A stretch of 64,000 nucleotides of DNA from Nectonema munidae (taxonomy: Eukaryota > Nematomorpha > Nectonematoida > Nectonematidae): positions 434,001-498,000 of the forward strand of contig JAUIRK010000925.1 of assembly GCA_030549495.1 (NCBI GenBank), read 5' to 3'. The notes below the pieces were generated by a model, which did no database searches, was not told where the DNA came from, and saw only the letters and a list, made by a program, of their open reading frames with translations. This document shows positions 24,601 through 34,112 of the stretch, in pieces. Within the stretch, counting starts at the first letter, position 1, and every line of letters starts with the position of its first letter. The translations under genes were made by a program, and so were the position numbers.

Positions 24601-26378
24601 TATGTTTTCTTTATTATATCAATATATTGTCCTCAATTCAGACGTGTACGGATTAGGGAGGTGTCCGCAGGAAGAAGTTTTACTGTATTATAATTCATAC
24701 TTTGATGATATGCAAATTCTTAAATTTTGAAGTCTTTTTTGGCTTTATGAAGACTTTACCGAATAAATATAAACATTAAACATATTTTAGAATTTTAAAA
24801 CAAAAAGTAATAAAAATTTATTGAAAGTTTTTAAAAAATAAAATGACATCATCAGGATTATTTATCATATTTAAAATATTCAAAAATATATCTATTCAAG
24901 ATTTCAATTTTTTGAAGTGTCTTCTTCTGCCAGGTTTCGAAGCAATTTTTTCAACTTTTCTCGCAATCATCTTTTGAATTTTAGAAATTTTAAAATTAAA
25001 AAAAACTTATACTAAACTAATATATTTAGTGAGGGCGTGTAAAAACTTGTGAGGGCATTTTTTCTCAACACCCATTAATAAAGTATAACTTCGATAAACA
25101 CGATTAAAATTTTTTTAATCTTTTTTAGTTATATAATTTTATTTAGTTTAGAAGTACAATATCATATGGAGGATCTAGTGGAGATCAGGAAGAAGTTAAA
25201 TTTTTCTTGGCAATCCCTTCGTCAATTTTACCCTGAAGAACTATTATTAATGTTAGTGTACAGGGGAAATTATTTATTAATATATAATAAATTTATTTGA
25301 TTAGTGTTCTTGTATTAACTTATTTAATGATTTGTGATGATACAGTTTAAATCTTGCAAAATTATAAAGACATACTTTCCCTGAAAACAATGAAAAAGTG
25401 CTTGAAATGAAAAGCATAATTATAAGGTGCCCTTTTCTGAATCGCGCTTCTGCTAAAAGATTTTGGAACCTGGAAAAAATCGCGCTACCAATTCTTAAAC
25501 GAACTCATGTGAATTTTGAGATTCTTTAAGGATGCATAAATATTTATCAATATCATTTTGTGTAAAACTCTTCAAGTTTGTATTTATTTTTAATCTTATC
25601 CTTATTATCAATTAAACCAACAAGCACTCAATCAGAAAGAACATTTTCAATTCTTGAAATCTTTCTTTCAAAAACAAGCACAACACTTTCTCCTGATATT
25701 TTAAATGTCCAAGTATTTTTAAAAGGGGAGAAGAAGAAAATGGGGGGAGTTGTATTGACGATTGGCGTAAAATAAAAAGCTTTAAAAATCTTTATGGCTT
25801 CCAAAAATAGAATTCGGATCTCGTATCAACAAAAGTAGTAAGCCCATCTCCTCTCCTGCCTAGAAACGCATAATTGCTTTTTGGATTAATTGATTTAGAA
25901 TATTCAATGTGTTTTTTCAATGCAAAAAGTTCATCCCTTTTTAAAGTATTTACATACATAGGTGGTTTTGTGTTAAAATTGGAAACTTGAGGACACTCGT
26001 AAACCTAAAGATCAACTTTCAGACACTCGCGTGAGACAAAAAGGTCGCCCGTTGTCATACTTTGTAAGGGAAATTGATCAAGTTTTGAGATCATTCCTGA
26101 GCTTGTATCCTTGATAGGTTTCTAAATTAATTCAAAACACTTACAGCAGAATAAAATGCCCAGTACTGATGTGGATTTCGATACTTTGGGAGATTTTCTT
26201 TGCTGGCAAGATTGGGAATATTGAATAGAACGGCATCTGCAGATTCAATATTTTCCTTTGAAAAATCAAGCCTACAATTTTTTACTGAACAGTGTTGCAG
26301 AGTATAATGATCAAAACCCCACTTTTCTTCATTAAAAAATGTTGTCCAGAACAAAATACTCTTTTCAGGCATCACTTT
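15080..26378 (-). CDS. Alpha-(1,3)-fucosyltransferase (GT10), three catalytic exons
   Basis: This is a Golgi type II enzyme family that moves fucose from GDP-fucose to N-acetylglucosamine of glycans. Three exons join in frame: 26378-26145, 20799-20583 and 15654-15080 (234, 217 and 575 bp; 341 residues plus stop). Donors are GTAAGT and GTAAAG, and acceptors end in TTTTTAG, TTTCAAG and GCAAG. The product has ILFWTTFFNE at the start, PKYRNPHQYWAFYSA|ESP across the first junction, the LSITYKRDSSI block, TIFVSNCKTYSDR, and the GDP-fucose-binding signature FALENSYCQDYVTEKFW, ending with a basic/aromatic C-terminus. These match the family in order and spacing. The cytoplasmic tail and membrane anchor are missing and should lie in an upstream exon that I did not find. 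Both introns are filled with transposons. It resembles invertebrate FucT C-like enzymes rather than a named orthologue, so no symbol is given. Confidence 0.88.
15655..17489. other. Intron 2 of the fucosyltransferase, part left of the hAT element
   Basis: AT-rich. The short open frames near 16300, 16839 and 17130 are unrecognised and have no codon bias that stands out. Confidence 0.4.
17678..19350 (-). pseudogene. hAT transposase, GTF2IRD2/Charlie8-like, broken
   Basis: Pieces read in order on the minus strand. At 19350-19018 there is a BED-type zinc finger region (KWEIEYFFIEQRGNPTCLIF, then H-x4-H in HYFTRHAEMYEKFKG). At 18873-18640 the start of the catalytic core contains YSIALDESTDITDTAPLAIW. 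At 18631-18389 comes the middle with ALHQQALCSRCLKFDGVM. At 18392-18078 is the block ILYFTEIRWLSRGTTLKRFF, and at 17878-17678 the C-terminal dimerisation region with FGSTYVCEKLFSTLNYIKS. This order is that of the human domesticated GTF2IRD2 C-terminal half and its parent hAT family. There are about four frame changes, so no active enzyme is made. Confidence 0.8.
19741..19868 (-). repeat. tRNA-derived SINE, copy 2, nested in the hAT element
   Basis: On the minus strand it has the best-preserved promoter of the three copies: TAGGCGTTCGGTTAGAGCA (A box region) and CCGGTTCGATTCTAG (B box), followed by the body (CTCATAGCTTGATGTTAGCGG) and the end TTGATGAAAACACC. It lies inside the hAT transposon between the transposase start and the right end, so the SINE inserted after, or travelled with, that hAT copy. 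Confidence 0.75.
20172..20582. other. Intron 2, right of the hAT element
   Basis: AT-rich, and nothing is recognised apart from the splice donor at its right end. Confidence 0.4.
20583..20799 (-). CDS. Fucosyltransferase exon (middle)
   Basis: The exon starts with the ESP that completes the W-x-F-x-x-x-ESP motif of the family and continues with FDDIFNLSITYKRDSSI and TIFVSNCKTYSDRL. It enters in phase 0 and leaves in phase 1 at GG|GTAAAG. The following codons (about 20540-20582), open by chance, are intron. Confidence 0.87.
20800..21678. other. Intron 1, 3' part
   Basis: No mobile element or gene is recognised. Overlapping short open frames at 20936-21178 on both strands have no similarity that I can name. 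Confidence 0.35.
22506..24086 (-). CDS. Tigger/pogo-type transposase (CENP-B/jerky family), intact
   Basis: 526 residues, the usual length for this family. Residues about 1-55 form a CENP-B/Psq-type helix-turn-helix (LSEKIKIISAYEK, YRKLAEDFKVAKTQIQQTIK). Residues about 70-135 form the second, Tc5-type DNA-binding domain (FVWEWFKKCR, GWLDKFRKRNNI). The DDE domain follows with D161 in FNFDETGLNYR, D267 in LLLDNAPSHPAE and D297 in LLQPLDAGI, so the acidic triad is complete with 29 residues between the last two. A C-terminal acidic tail is present. The enzyme would cut and paste the element at TA sites. The start at 24086 is the only ATG before the helix-turn-helix. There are no stops or frameshifts, which suggests either recent insertion or selection. 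Confidence 0.93.
   Translation of the reverse strand: MSKIKRKDLNLSEKIKIISAYEKTNSSYRKLAEDFKVAKTQIQQTIKRKEEYKNAYLNNTLSSRKRVCTNLKSEELEKFVWEWFKKCRSLHIPVSGPMLQEKAIATAEKLNILDFKASTGWLDKFRKRNNITFKVISGEKNDVDVKDVADWKAKLPHLLKDFAPNDIFNFDETGLNYRCLPLKTLNFKSQECSGNKVYKDRLTVALCVNMVGDFETPLVIGKCWKPRCFQQINTKSLSIKWIANKKAWMTSLIFNDWIKDFNKKMQIQKRKVALLLDNAPSHPAETYSNVRLIFLPPNTTSLLQPLDAGIIKIFKTSYKTKLLRKIILTIEEKEAEIKELIKSVTVLDACKWIHASLKDISSSSVAKCFKACGIKVNMNSFNEVEQTEIGDELDELIFLTKEKAKEPVLAREEYLSLDNQDSVHEKLSENWEEKLFEEVLENSNGILDEKDCNQENDYQAPEIEETIDMKKALKYVRQISIFCVKNNYTKEFEQINSLEDSLSKKAIQANLKKLKQVAITSYFRKN
24435..24615 (-). repeat. Tandem duplication of 91 bp in the Tigger leader
   Basis: Two copies begin at 24435 and 24526 (AAAAGCCCC.AACTTGTCC, then AATCGGATTA.AGAA.TGATCGC and TTTATCAATAAAATGTATATG). 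They differ by about five bases. They lie between the transposase start and the right end of the element, where transposase-binding subterminal repeats or the promoter are expected. Confidence 0.8.
25074..25600. other. Intron 1, between the 72-bp-TIR element and the hAT remnant
   Basis: AT-rich. The right half may be part of the same decayed hAT whose C-terminus is readable next to it, but I cannot show it. Confidence 0.35.
25605..25735 (+). pseudogene. hAT transposase C-terminal remnant
   Basis: SIKPTSTQSERTFSILEIF followed by LSPDILNVQVFLKG matches the C-terminal dimerisation signature of hAT transposases (the S/T-x-x-SER-x-FS block, then LSP). Only about 45 codons remain. It lies antisense in fucosyltransferase intron 1. 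Confidence 0.6.
26145..26378 (-). CDS. Fucosyltransferase exon (N-terminal acceptor-binding half)
   Basis: There are 78 codons in phase 0 at both ends, from an acceptor TTTTTAG to the donor GCT|GTAAGT. Visible family blocks are ILFWTTFFNE, the cysteines in HCSVKNC, SADAVLFNIPN and LPKYRNPHQYWAFYSA. The ATG inside (codon 3) is unlikely to be the true start because the membrane anchor would be missing. Confidence 0.88.
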
Positions 26379-27029
26379 CTAAAAATTTTAAAATGAATAA
26401 TGGAATTGGGCAGAGAGAGTACACGCCTAGTTTTAGGCAAGCACAATTTTATCTGAAAAGATTTACGCTATGCAAGAACTCAAATTACCATATTTTTCCC
26501 ACACTGTGCGATAAGTAATATCAACTCAGACTGCACGGGCTGTTCTTTCTTTAATATACAAAAATAGGAAATTTGACACACATGTTTTTTAAAAATATGC
26601 CACAATATCGTTGATGAATTATATCAAGATTATAAGCATCTATTCATAATTTCTATAGGACCCAAAAAAGACCCAAGCGAAATTGGTTTAATCAATATAA
26701 TTTACAGTTGATTTCCAGAATAAATTATGGGTTTTCTTCTTCTGCTATAAAATTGATTTTAATTTTTGGGCAAATGAAAGTATTTTAAGTATATTATATC
26801 AAATCTAAAATATTGTTTTTAAAGTAGTAGTACAAATAGTTAATATTGAAGTCTCATGAGTTTCATTATAAGTGTACAAACTCACTTTGACAATATTAAG
26901 TTTCGCTCAGCGAGATTTGAAGTATGAATTTGAAGTTTTTGAGATATGATGTGGATCTGAGGAACTAACTGTGAACGTTCATGATCGAATGGAATGGAAC
27001 TTACTGTTGTGAATTTAAGAACATACCTA
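26379..27029. other. Upstream side of the fucosyltransferase exon, nothing recognised
   Basis: No exon encoding a membrane anchor was found on the minus strand here. It is AT-rich with no repeats noticed. Confidence 0.35.
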
Positions 27030-28200
27030 GTTGGCGAAATTCTAAAAATTTAATAACTAAAGAAATAACAAACTTTTTTTGAAGAACGGTGATATAGTTT
27101 TATCGAACGATAAATCACCAGGTGATGTCTTACTTTCATTAAGAAAGCAAAGTCTGAGCCGCATGGTATTACTAGTACTTTTCTTCGAAGAACTAACTCT
27201 GTTTACTTCATTCACCAAGAATGACATACTTTTGACTGTAAATCAAATGAAAAATAATTTTAGTGAAGATATATATGGTATATCAATAGCTAATATCAAA
27301 CTTTTATCATCTTTGGCCAAATACTTACTAATTGGTGTCAACTCTTGCATAACACATTGTACTTTTCCAATTGTTTTTAAGTATACCAAAGTTATTCCTT
27401 TATTTAAAAAGGGTAATAAACGCGATGCCTCTAATTTTAGACCTATTAGCATTATTTTCTCATTGTCTAAAATATTCCAAAACTTTTGCATTCGCAAATT
27501 TATAAATATTTTCAGCAGAACAATATTATTTATGGGAAACAATTTGAGTTTCGAAAGCATCACTAAACTACTTTACTTCATTCCATCTTTGTCGATAAAG
27601 TTTCTCACTATTTGGATAATGGCTTATCTTTAGTTACAATTTTTTTGGATCTTTCTAGCGCTTTTGATACAATACCTCATTGTAATCTCATTCATAAGCC
27701 TAGTCTCTATGAATTTGATTCTTTATCTTGTAAACTGCTCAAATCTTATCTCGAATCAAGATATCAGTCTGTTTTTATTAATCATACACTATCTGATTTG
27801 AAATTAGTTGAATGTGGGGTTCTCCAGGGCTCAATGCTTGGGCCCTTATTGTTCTTTTCATTCATCAATTCTCTTTTATTATGCAAAATTATTGAAATTT
27901 AATGATCTTTATAAACATAGATTTTCACTATTTATATGTAAATATTTTAATAATTTTTTACCTGATATTTTTTGTGATTGGTTTACTTATAAGTCTAATG
28001 CTGTAGCATACTCTCCTAGAAATAATTGTTCATTTGTAATGCATAGATTTAGATTGCGCAAATCAAATTTTTGCTTGAGATTCAGAGCTTCTAAATTATG
28101 GAATAAAATGAATAAAAGAAATGGATACTTTTATGAAAACCTGACTTCGAATTTTTATAGAGACTTCCCATCAGGAACTAATAAGAACGTGTAACTTATA
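27030..28200 (+). mobile_element. CR1/Jockey-like LINE with internal deletion
   Basis: The RT begins with KVIPLFKKGNKRDASNFRPI (27390-27450) and SLSKIFQNF. The palm motif FLDLSSAFDTIPH is at about 27640-27680, and CGVLQGSMLGPLLFF at about 27810-27860. The catalytic YxDD block is missing: after 27890 the sequence jumps to the C-terminal region (FSLFICKYFNNFLPDIF, RASKLWNKMNKRNG). The linker SPGDVLLSLR and ISIANIKLLSSLAKYLLIGV precede. There are several frame changes. It is truncated 5' of the linker, with no endonuclease. Confidence 0.75.
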
Positions 28201-28338
28201 TGATGTCTAGTTTAGAGAGTATAAAGGGTTTTTTGATCACTTGTTACAGTTAAAAATTGCTTTTCATCCTCGATCCTGATGGTCGCGAGATTTTTCAAAG
28301 CTATTGTACATGCTATCGTGTTTCTCTCGAAAATGAAA

Positions 28339-28480
28339 AAAATATTTTTATAAATGAAATTCCATATGTGTCTCTTCATTCATACATTAAATTGCGGAAA
28401 ATTGCCCATTTATTATATAATCAGACGTGTCTTAACCTAAATGGGAGGCACATATGGAATTTCATTTATAAAAATATTTT
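28339..28480. repeat. Perfect 32-bp inverted repeat with 78-bp spacer
   Basis: Arms at 28339-28370 and 28449-28480 (the left arm ends GAAATTCCATATGTG) are exact reverse complements. With mismatches the match extends outward about 13 more bases. The spacer has no gene. It could be a miniature inverted-repeat element or a local palindrome, and no target duplication was identified. Confidence 0.75.
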
Positions 28481-28504
28481 CTTCCATTTTTAAAACACTC
28501 TTAC

Positions 28505-28575
28505 ATTATAGGCAAAGCAATCTCGGTATATTTTAATGCCCCGGAGCTTTGCCAAGCTCCTAATATATACAATAA
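28505..28575. repeat. Stem-loop tail repeat, copy 1 (Helentron-like?)
   Basis: GGAGCTT-TGCC-AAGCTCC (28543-28560) is a 7-bp perfect hairpin with a 4-base loop. The 20-30 bases before it (AATCTCGGTAT, then TAATGCC) and the bases after (TAATAT) recur at 57969-57986 with the identical hairpin. Short hairpins in a conserved tail are typical of Helitron/Helentron 3' ends, but no further Helitron hallmark is visible. Confidence 0.45.
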
Positions 28576-29375
28576 AACATTTTTTCACAAATTAAAATTC
28601 GTATAAAATTGTGAGCTTACTTTAAGTTTTGGCTGGACTAATTTTTCATTTTTCAACTTTTCAAAATACTTTTCTGACTTTACTTCACCTTGAAAATGGA
28701 TGCAATATTTTAATGAAAATTTAAAATACTTTGGACAAAATATAAAATATTTCAAATTAATGTATCCTTAAAAAAGTGAAACAATTTATTAAAGGAACTT
28801 TGATTTTACAATTCAAGCTTTTGAAATGAAGCTTTAAAATTTGAATTATGGCACTCTTAGGAAAGAAAAATTTTGCTCAATTTTTAGCATCTGAATTTAT
28901 GTGTTGATGAAGAGAATTTCATCCTGGAGGCCATCAAAAACTCTGTAACATATCTTAGCCAAGAGTACTAAGTATGTTAATTTAAAAAATTTTGTACTAA
29001 TAGTTGACATAGATTTATACTAGATATTTCCGCAGAGAAGAAAAATCAAATTTAACAAATCTTAAAATATAGCGATCCGTATTGATGATCCTTTAAGTGA
29101 TCTCATTTTACCGATGAATTTATTTGCAAAAGAATGGATTTCCGCATGAATTCAACATTAGTTTCACAAGATTTAAATATTGTACGATTTCAATATTTAG
29201 TTTCTAAATGTCAAGTATTCACATGTAAAATGCTTTCTATATCAAAGTTTAACCTAACTCGCGGAAAACCGTAACAGAGGATATATCTACAAGAAATTAA
29301 TACTCACTCAGACTAAAATTGATGATGTTGCTTATATACAAGAATTATTATTAACCAAGCATCTACACTTGTAAG
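28576..29375. other. AT-rich stretch, nothing recognised
   Basis: No gene-like frame or repeat pair was seen between the hairpin and the LINE that follows. Confidence 0.4.
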
Positions 29376-29379
29376 ATAT

Positions 29380-31880
29380 AAAGGTTAACGAAATAAGAAG
29401 ACTTGGTAAAATCTCTGAAACAAACGAAAAATCGGTAAGAGCATTACGAATGATTTTATAAAAGGATTTTCGCTTCCAATGACTTGAATCCTGAAGAAAG
29501 AGTCAAACTAAAAGAATTTCGTAAGCTAGCAAAGAGCAAAGAGCAAAGAGCAAAAATGACGAAAATAAATCTAATGAAGTTGGAAATGATGGAAGTAAAT
29601 CTGTTTATCATGTAGTCGGTCAGGGGTGATGCAGTTATTGGGTTTTTCTATCTTGACAAAATTTTTTCCAATACAAGTTTAGTCATGGCCTTTGGAGTAC
29701 CTGCATTACATATTGGTACATCCAAAATAAGTTCTTTAAAAATTCTTTACACTAATGTTAACCTGATTACTCAAGAAAATGGATGAGCTACAATTAATGA
29801 TTTATTGTACTCTTATGATGTAATATTTATTACTGAAAAAGTTTCCTATAAATCGGTTTACCATAAATAGTTATTCAATCGATGGATACTCTATAATCCA
29901 TAACTTAAGTCTGGATAATGATACTGATTCATATCTTAGAGGAATGTGTGGAATACTTTGTTATTTTAAAAGCAATTTAGAAATAATTCATCCGCTTTCT
30001 TCTATAAACTACAACATATAGAGAATTTGTGCATCAAAATGAAAAACGATAAATATGTAGAATTTTTGTGTTGTATATATTGAAGTCCTTCTTCAGACAT
30101 TCGTGAAAGCTCTGATATAATAAAAGCCTTTCCAAAGGCTAATTTTATAGTAAATGGTGATTTCGATTATGCAAATATTGATTGGAGTTCAGGTACTGCA
30201 GAACGTGATAACTACGAACAGATTTTTAAGCTTCTTGCATGAAAATTTTTGAATCAATTTATTGAAAGTAATACAAGGGTTTGCTCAAGTGGTAAGGAAA
30301 GCTTACTGGACTTATTAATCACAAGCAATGAATATCTTATTCACGAACTAACAATATTACCCAATTTGTATAAGAGTGATCATTCCTGCATAAGTTACAG
30401 CTTAAATATTAGAAAGAAAAAAGTTTTGAAGTATAAGTACCATGCAGCCAATTATTAAAACCTAGAAGAAATAAATTGGAGTGAATTTGCAAGTCTAGTT
30501 TCCAGATTTTTGCTTTAAATTTAATGAGGTTGTCAAAGAGCAAATAAGTTCCTTGAAAAAAAATAAGTTTGGAAAAAAAATATATCAAGAAGAAGGTAAG
30601 AAAGTATCTAATCAGATTAGAAAACTGACCCGAGAACTCAGAATAAAATAAGAATTGGATATTTTAAAAAATTATAAAAGTAATCCCAAAAGTACCTGGA
30701 GTTATATTATAAAAAGATGACATCTCTCCATTATTTCTCCAAAAATTAGCCAATGTTATCAAAGAACCTTTGACAATCCTGTTTAATAAATCTTTGAAAG
30801 AATGTCAACTTCTTGATGATTTGAAATTAAGTTGTATAACTTCAGTTTTAAAAAAAGAGACAAGAAACAATTATCCAACTATAGACATATATCTGTGAAT
30901 ACTGTTTTGTTCAAAATTTTTGAATCCATTATCAAAGATAAAATTCTTTATCATATTAAAAATAATAAACTCATATCACCCCATCACCATGGCTTTCTTC
31001 CCAAAAAGTCAACTGTATCCAACCTTATCGAATTTTCCAATGAAGTAACTTTAGCAATGAATGAAAGTAGAACTATTAATTTACTATACTTAGACTTCCA
31101 AAAAGAGGGTTCCTCATAAAAGACTTATTCTAAAGCTGGAATCTTTTGGAATTGTTGGCAATCTTTTATCCTGATTTAAAGACTATATTTTGAATAGAAA
31201 AGATGTAGTCCGTTTAAATGGAATCACGTCAAGTATAGTGCTTAAACTGTTAGTGGAATACCACAAGGTTCTGTTTTTGCAGATGACATCACGTTATTTA
31301 ATTGTTCCGATAAAAGTTCAAATGTAGTTACAGAATGATTTATATTTCTTGTAAGACCAATCTTGGAATACGCAAACGTGATGTATGGCAGTTATTTTGC
31401 GAGTAAGGGTTAGGAAGATTGAAAAAGTTCAAAAAAAACTTTCCTAAAAGTTTACATGGTATATTTCCTAATCTGAAAGAATGAAAATTTTAAACTTCCT
31501 TACACTTCGCTACACAATAAATAGAAATGAAATGATCGCCATTTTGAACATTATATAGAAGAATATGATAATAATAATAATAAAAGCAGATGTTTTGCCT
31601 GAGTTTTCTGCATCCATTTCTCGATCGTATTCTTACAAGTTTAAATCGGAAAGTTTTCAAAACAACTATCGTCATTTAGCACAAAGAGCCTTGATGATTG
31701 CAATTCCTTGTCGGGTGAAGTTCTTAATTCTCTTACAGTCAAAGATTTTAAAAACAAACTTTTTATTATTAATTAAAAACAAACTTTATATTATTTAATA
31801 GTATCAAGAAGCAAATTTTACAGGCATCGAGCTCTATTTTGCTTAAATAAATATGTTTAAATAAGGTCTATAAGAAAACC
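29380..31880 (+). mobile_element. CR1/Jockey-like LINE, heavily decayed, ORF1 trace to 3' end
   Basis: Traces run in order. An ORF1-like C-terminus lies near 29380-29600 (VNEIRRLGKISETNEKSVRA). The endonuclease start is at about 29700 (SSLKILYTNVNLITQENG, LLYSYDVIFITE). The endonuclease core and end are at 30150-30420 (IVNGDFDYANIDW, SGKESLLDLLITS, KSDHSCISYS). The RT is at 30832-31119 (NYRHISVNTVLFKIFESIIK, HGFLPKKSTVSNL, LLYLDFQKE). Past a deletion, the thumb (RPILEYANVMYG) is at about 31345-31380 and the C-terminus at 31600-31800. The YxDD block is not present. It has many stops and several frame changes. Confidence 0.75.
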
Positions 31881-34110
31881 TTTGAATAACCTATTATAAA
31901 TCAGTTTACTCCTCTACCAGTATCTTACCTTAGTTTTACTTTTGAAAAGCATATAAATTACACAATTGAAATAATGTGTTCATTCATTTTTATAATTAAA
32001 AATGACTTTAATTTTGAGTCTTTAATGCTAACCTAAATGTTATTTGGCCATTCCTAATGCTAACAAACTTTAAAACAAAGATTGGACGCATGGCCACACT
32101 AACAGATCTAAAGCCCTCAAAAATTCTTGTTTCAATTTTAGCGGATTTTTCATTCATCAGGATTTCTATGGTACTGAAATTTCGTCTATTTGGTTTTTGC
32201 AAAATTTGTTAAGAAATGTTGACGGAGACGATGATGACAACGTCTGAACCTTAAAAAACCAACAAAATTAATATTTCGAATTAGACCCCTAGTCTATTTC
32301 TGGATTCGCCACTGCGCAGGGGCGTAGCCAGTCCTAACCCTAACCTAACTACTTTCACTGCCCACCCTTCCTTTTTGGATTTAGGGTAGATTTTTAGGAG
32401 ACTTTATTTGTATAACACAAATTGAATGCGCCTGTCTCTTACCAAATTCAATTTGTTAGCTCATATGATATGTATAAAAAATGTATGCTATGAATGTGTG
32501 TAGTTGATGCATAGATTCAACTACTTTTCGAGTTTTACTCCTCTTTTCAGCCATGATTGATGGAAACTTAAGGAATAAAAAAGTTTCCTTGAGTATCATA
32601 TTTTCATTACAGAATGACTTTTTAGAAACACTGAACCACTAAGAAAAAAAGCGTGATACCGTAGGATTTCTTTGGTGCGTTTTATTTTATTGGAACGTAG
32701 AATGGTAAATAAACGTGTTGAGTTAAAATGTGTTACTTCAGTGATAACATATTCCAGAGGAAAAGTTTTTATGATTGAATGATGTAAAGAGAGTTAACAA
32801 GTCTGAGAATATTTTTTAGTTTAGGTATCATGAGAAAAATGTCTGATAAGGTTGTCAAAAATTATTTTATCGAATAACTACTATTTCAACATTTTTCGTA
32901 ATTTCAAATTTTCCGAAGAAATTATAATATTTCAAAGTAACTTCTAAAGGAGTAATATAAAAAAACACAATTTAAATGACTGGTGGGGTATTAGACGAAG
33001 TACTTTAAGTTTAGGATTGGATGATATATGAGTAGTATTCAATCTACGTCATATGATATGTGTTTGGAACATACAACGTGTACTTTGATGAGTCTTTATT
33101 CGTTGTATATTTAATTTTTTAATATTCTTCGTTGTATATTTTCATCACTTTTTTGAAGAATCTTGACCTTGATCTCCTTTAAAATTGAGCTTTTTTAATA
33201 AATAATACAAAAGTCAAAATATAAGTTAAAATTCTAAATTAGGTTTAGTTAACACTCGAATGAATGAAATAGCAATAATGATCGGTATACTTTTATCGAA
33301 GCGGATTGTTGAACACGATCTATTATTTTTAGAGAAATATGGATGTTGATTCAGATTTATTTCACAATTTGGGGATCTGGCAGATTATTTTTAAAAATCT
33401 TCAAAAGAGTTTATTTATAACAAAAGGATTACTTTGCATAAAGATGGCATTTTTCTTGTAAAAAAGGACTCCTCCAAAGTAAAGACAGACAGCGAGAAGG
33501 AAAAAGATGTGGCAAGCGCTAAATTTATTCCTGGAATTTGAGTCGAATTCGTTTTTCCCAGACATTGAAGAAAACTGTTCACAGTTTCTTCTCTAAAATC
33601 AAAGTAAGCATATAAAAAGAAAGGATCGAGGCTATGCCGTAACTAGGTGGGTTATAGTTCATTGGAATTTGATCTGAAGTTACAGTGCACTACAGTACAT
33701 CTTGCCTAATGGTTCAACGCGAAGGCATATAGTATTACAAAGGTATTTTTTTCCAAAAAATTGGGCTTTATGAACCATTTTGAAATTTGACTTTATGAAA
33801 AAATAATTTTTTGATGATACATTTTTTTGGCTTTACTGTTTTTTTTAAAAATCTGAATCAGATCAAACTTATTTTTTACAATTTGGCAATCTGTTGAGTC
33901 CACCGTCTTTTTTAGATGATAAACATAATAATTATTTTAGCATTTGTATTTTTACCATTTTGTTTTTATGTGTCACCGAGTGTACTGGAAAAAATATTAA
34001 TTTTGTTTGTTGAATTTATGAGGTTATTCAACAATACTATATTAGTGTCCAATGCAGAACATGTAATTTCAAACAACTGGCTTGATTAATACATTTTCCA
34101 TCATTGAACT
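31881..34110. other. AT-rich stretch with orphan hAT ends near 32300
   Basis: No gene is recognised. The only structure seen is the pair of terminal-repeat-like pieces at 32290-32335, listed separately. Confidence 0.35.
32290..32335. repeat. Two abutting hAT-like terminal fragments
   Basis: The reverse complement of 32290-32314 reads CAGTGGCGAATCCAGAAA, a common hAT end. Two bases further on, CAGGGGCGTAGCCAG (32317-32331) is another hAT-type end, close to that of the element at 2680. Neither has a partner end nearby, so they look like broken ends or a head-to-tail insertion scar. Confidence 0.45.
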
Positions 34111-34112
34111 TA

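Larger units (their letters stand above)
22371..24685 (-). mobile_element. Tigger/pogo transposon, apparently complete
   Basis: The ends CAGTAAAACTTCT (22371) and AGAAGTTTTACTG (to 24685) are inverted repeats and are flanked by TA on each side (22369-22370, 24686-24687), the pogo-group target duplication. The length is 2315 bp. It carries one unbroken transposase on the minus strand and a 91-bp direct duplication upstream of that gene (24435-24615). It sits inside the 72-bp-TIR element within fucosyltransferase intron 1, so it is the younger of the two. Confidence 0.92.
21679..25073. mobile_element. DNA transposon with 72-bp perfect terminal inverted repeats, family unknown
   Basis: GGGTGTTGAGAAAAAATGCC and the next 52 bases (21679-21750) recur exactly as the reverse complement at 25002-25073, after which similarity stops abruptly. 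Flanks are ATTAAAGTA on the left and ATTAATAAAGTA on the right, compatible with a 9-bp duplication changed by a 3-bp indel, which would suggest a Mutator-like element. The Tigger transposon at 22371-24685 is nested inside, so the element's own sequence is only about 1.08 kb. Its only open frame (22043-21801, minus, 80 codons) is not recognised. It is therefore probably non-autonomous. Confidence 0.75.

Noticed and set aside
32330-32352. CCTAACCCTAACCTAACTAC, resembling telomere repeats
   Set aside because: Only about three irregular units, next to a transposon end; too short to be a telomeric array.
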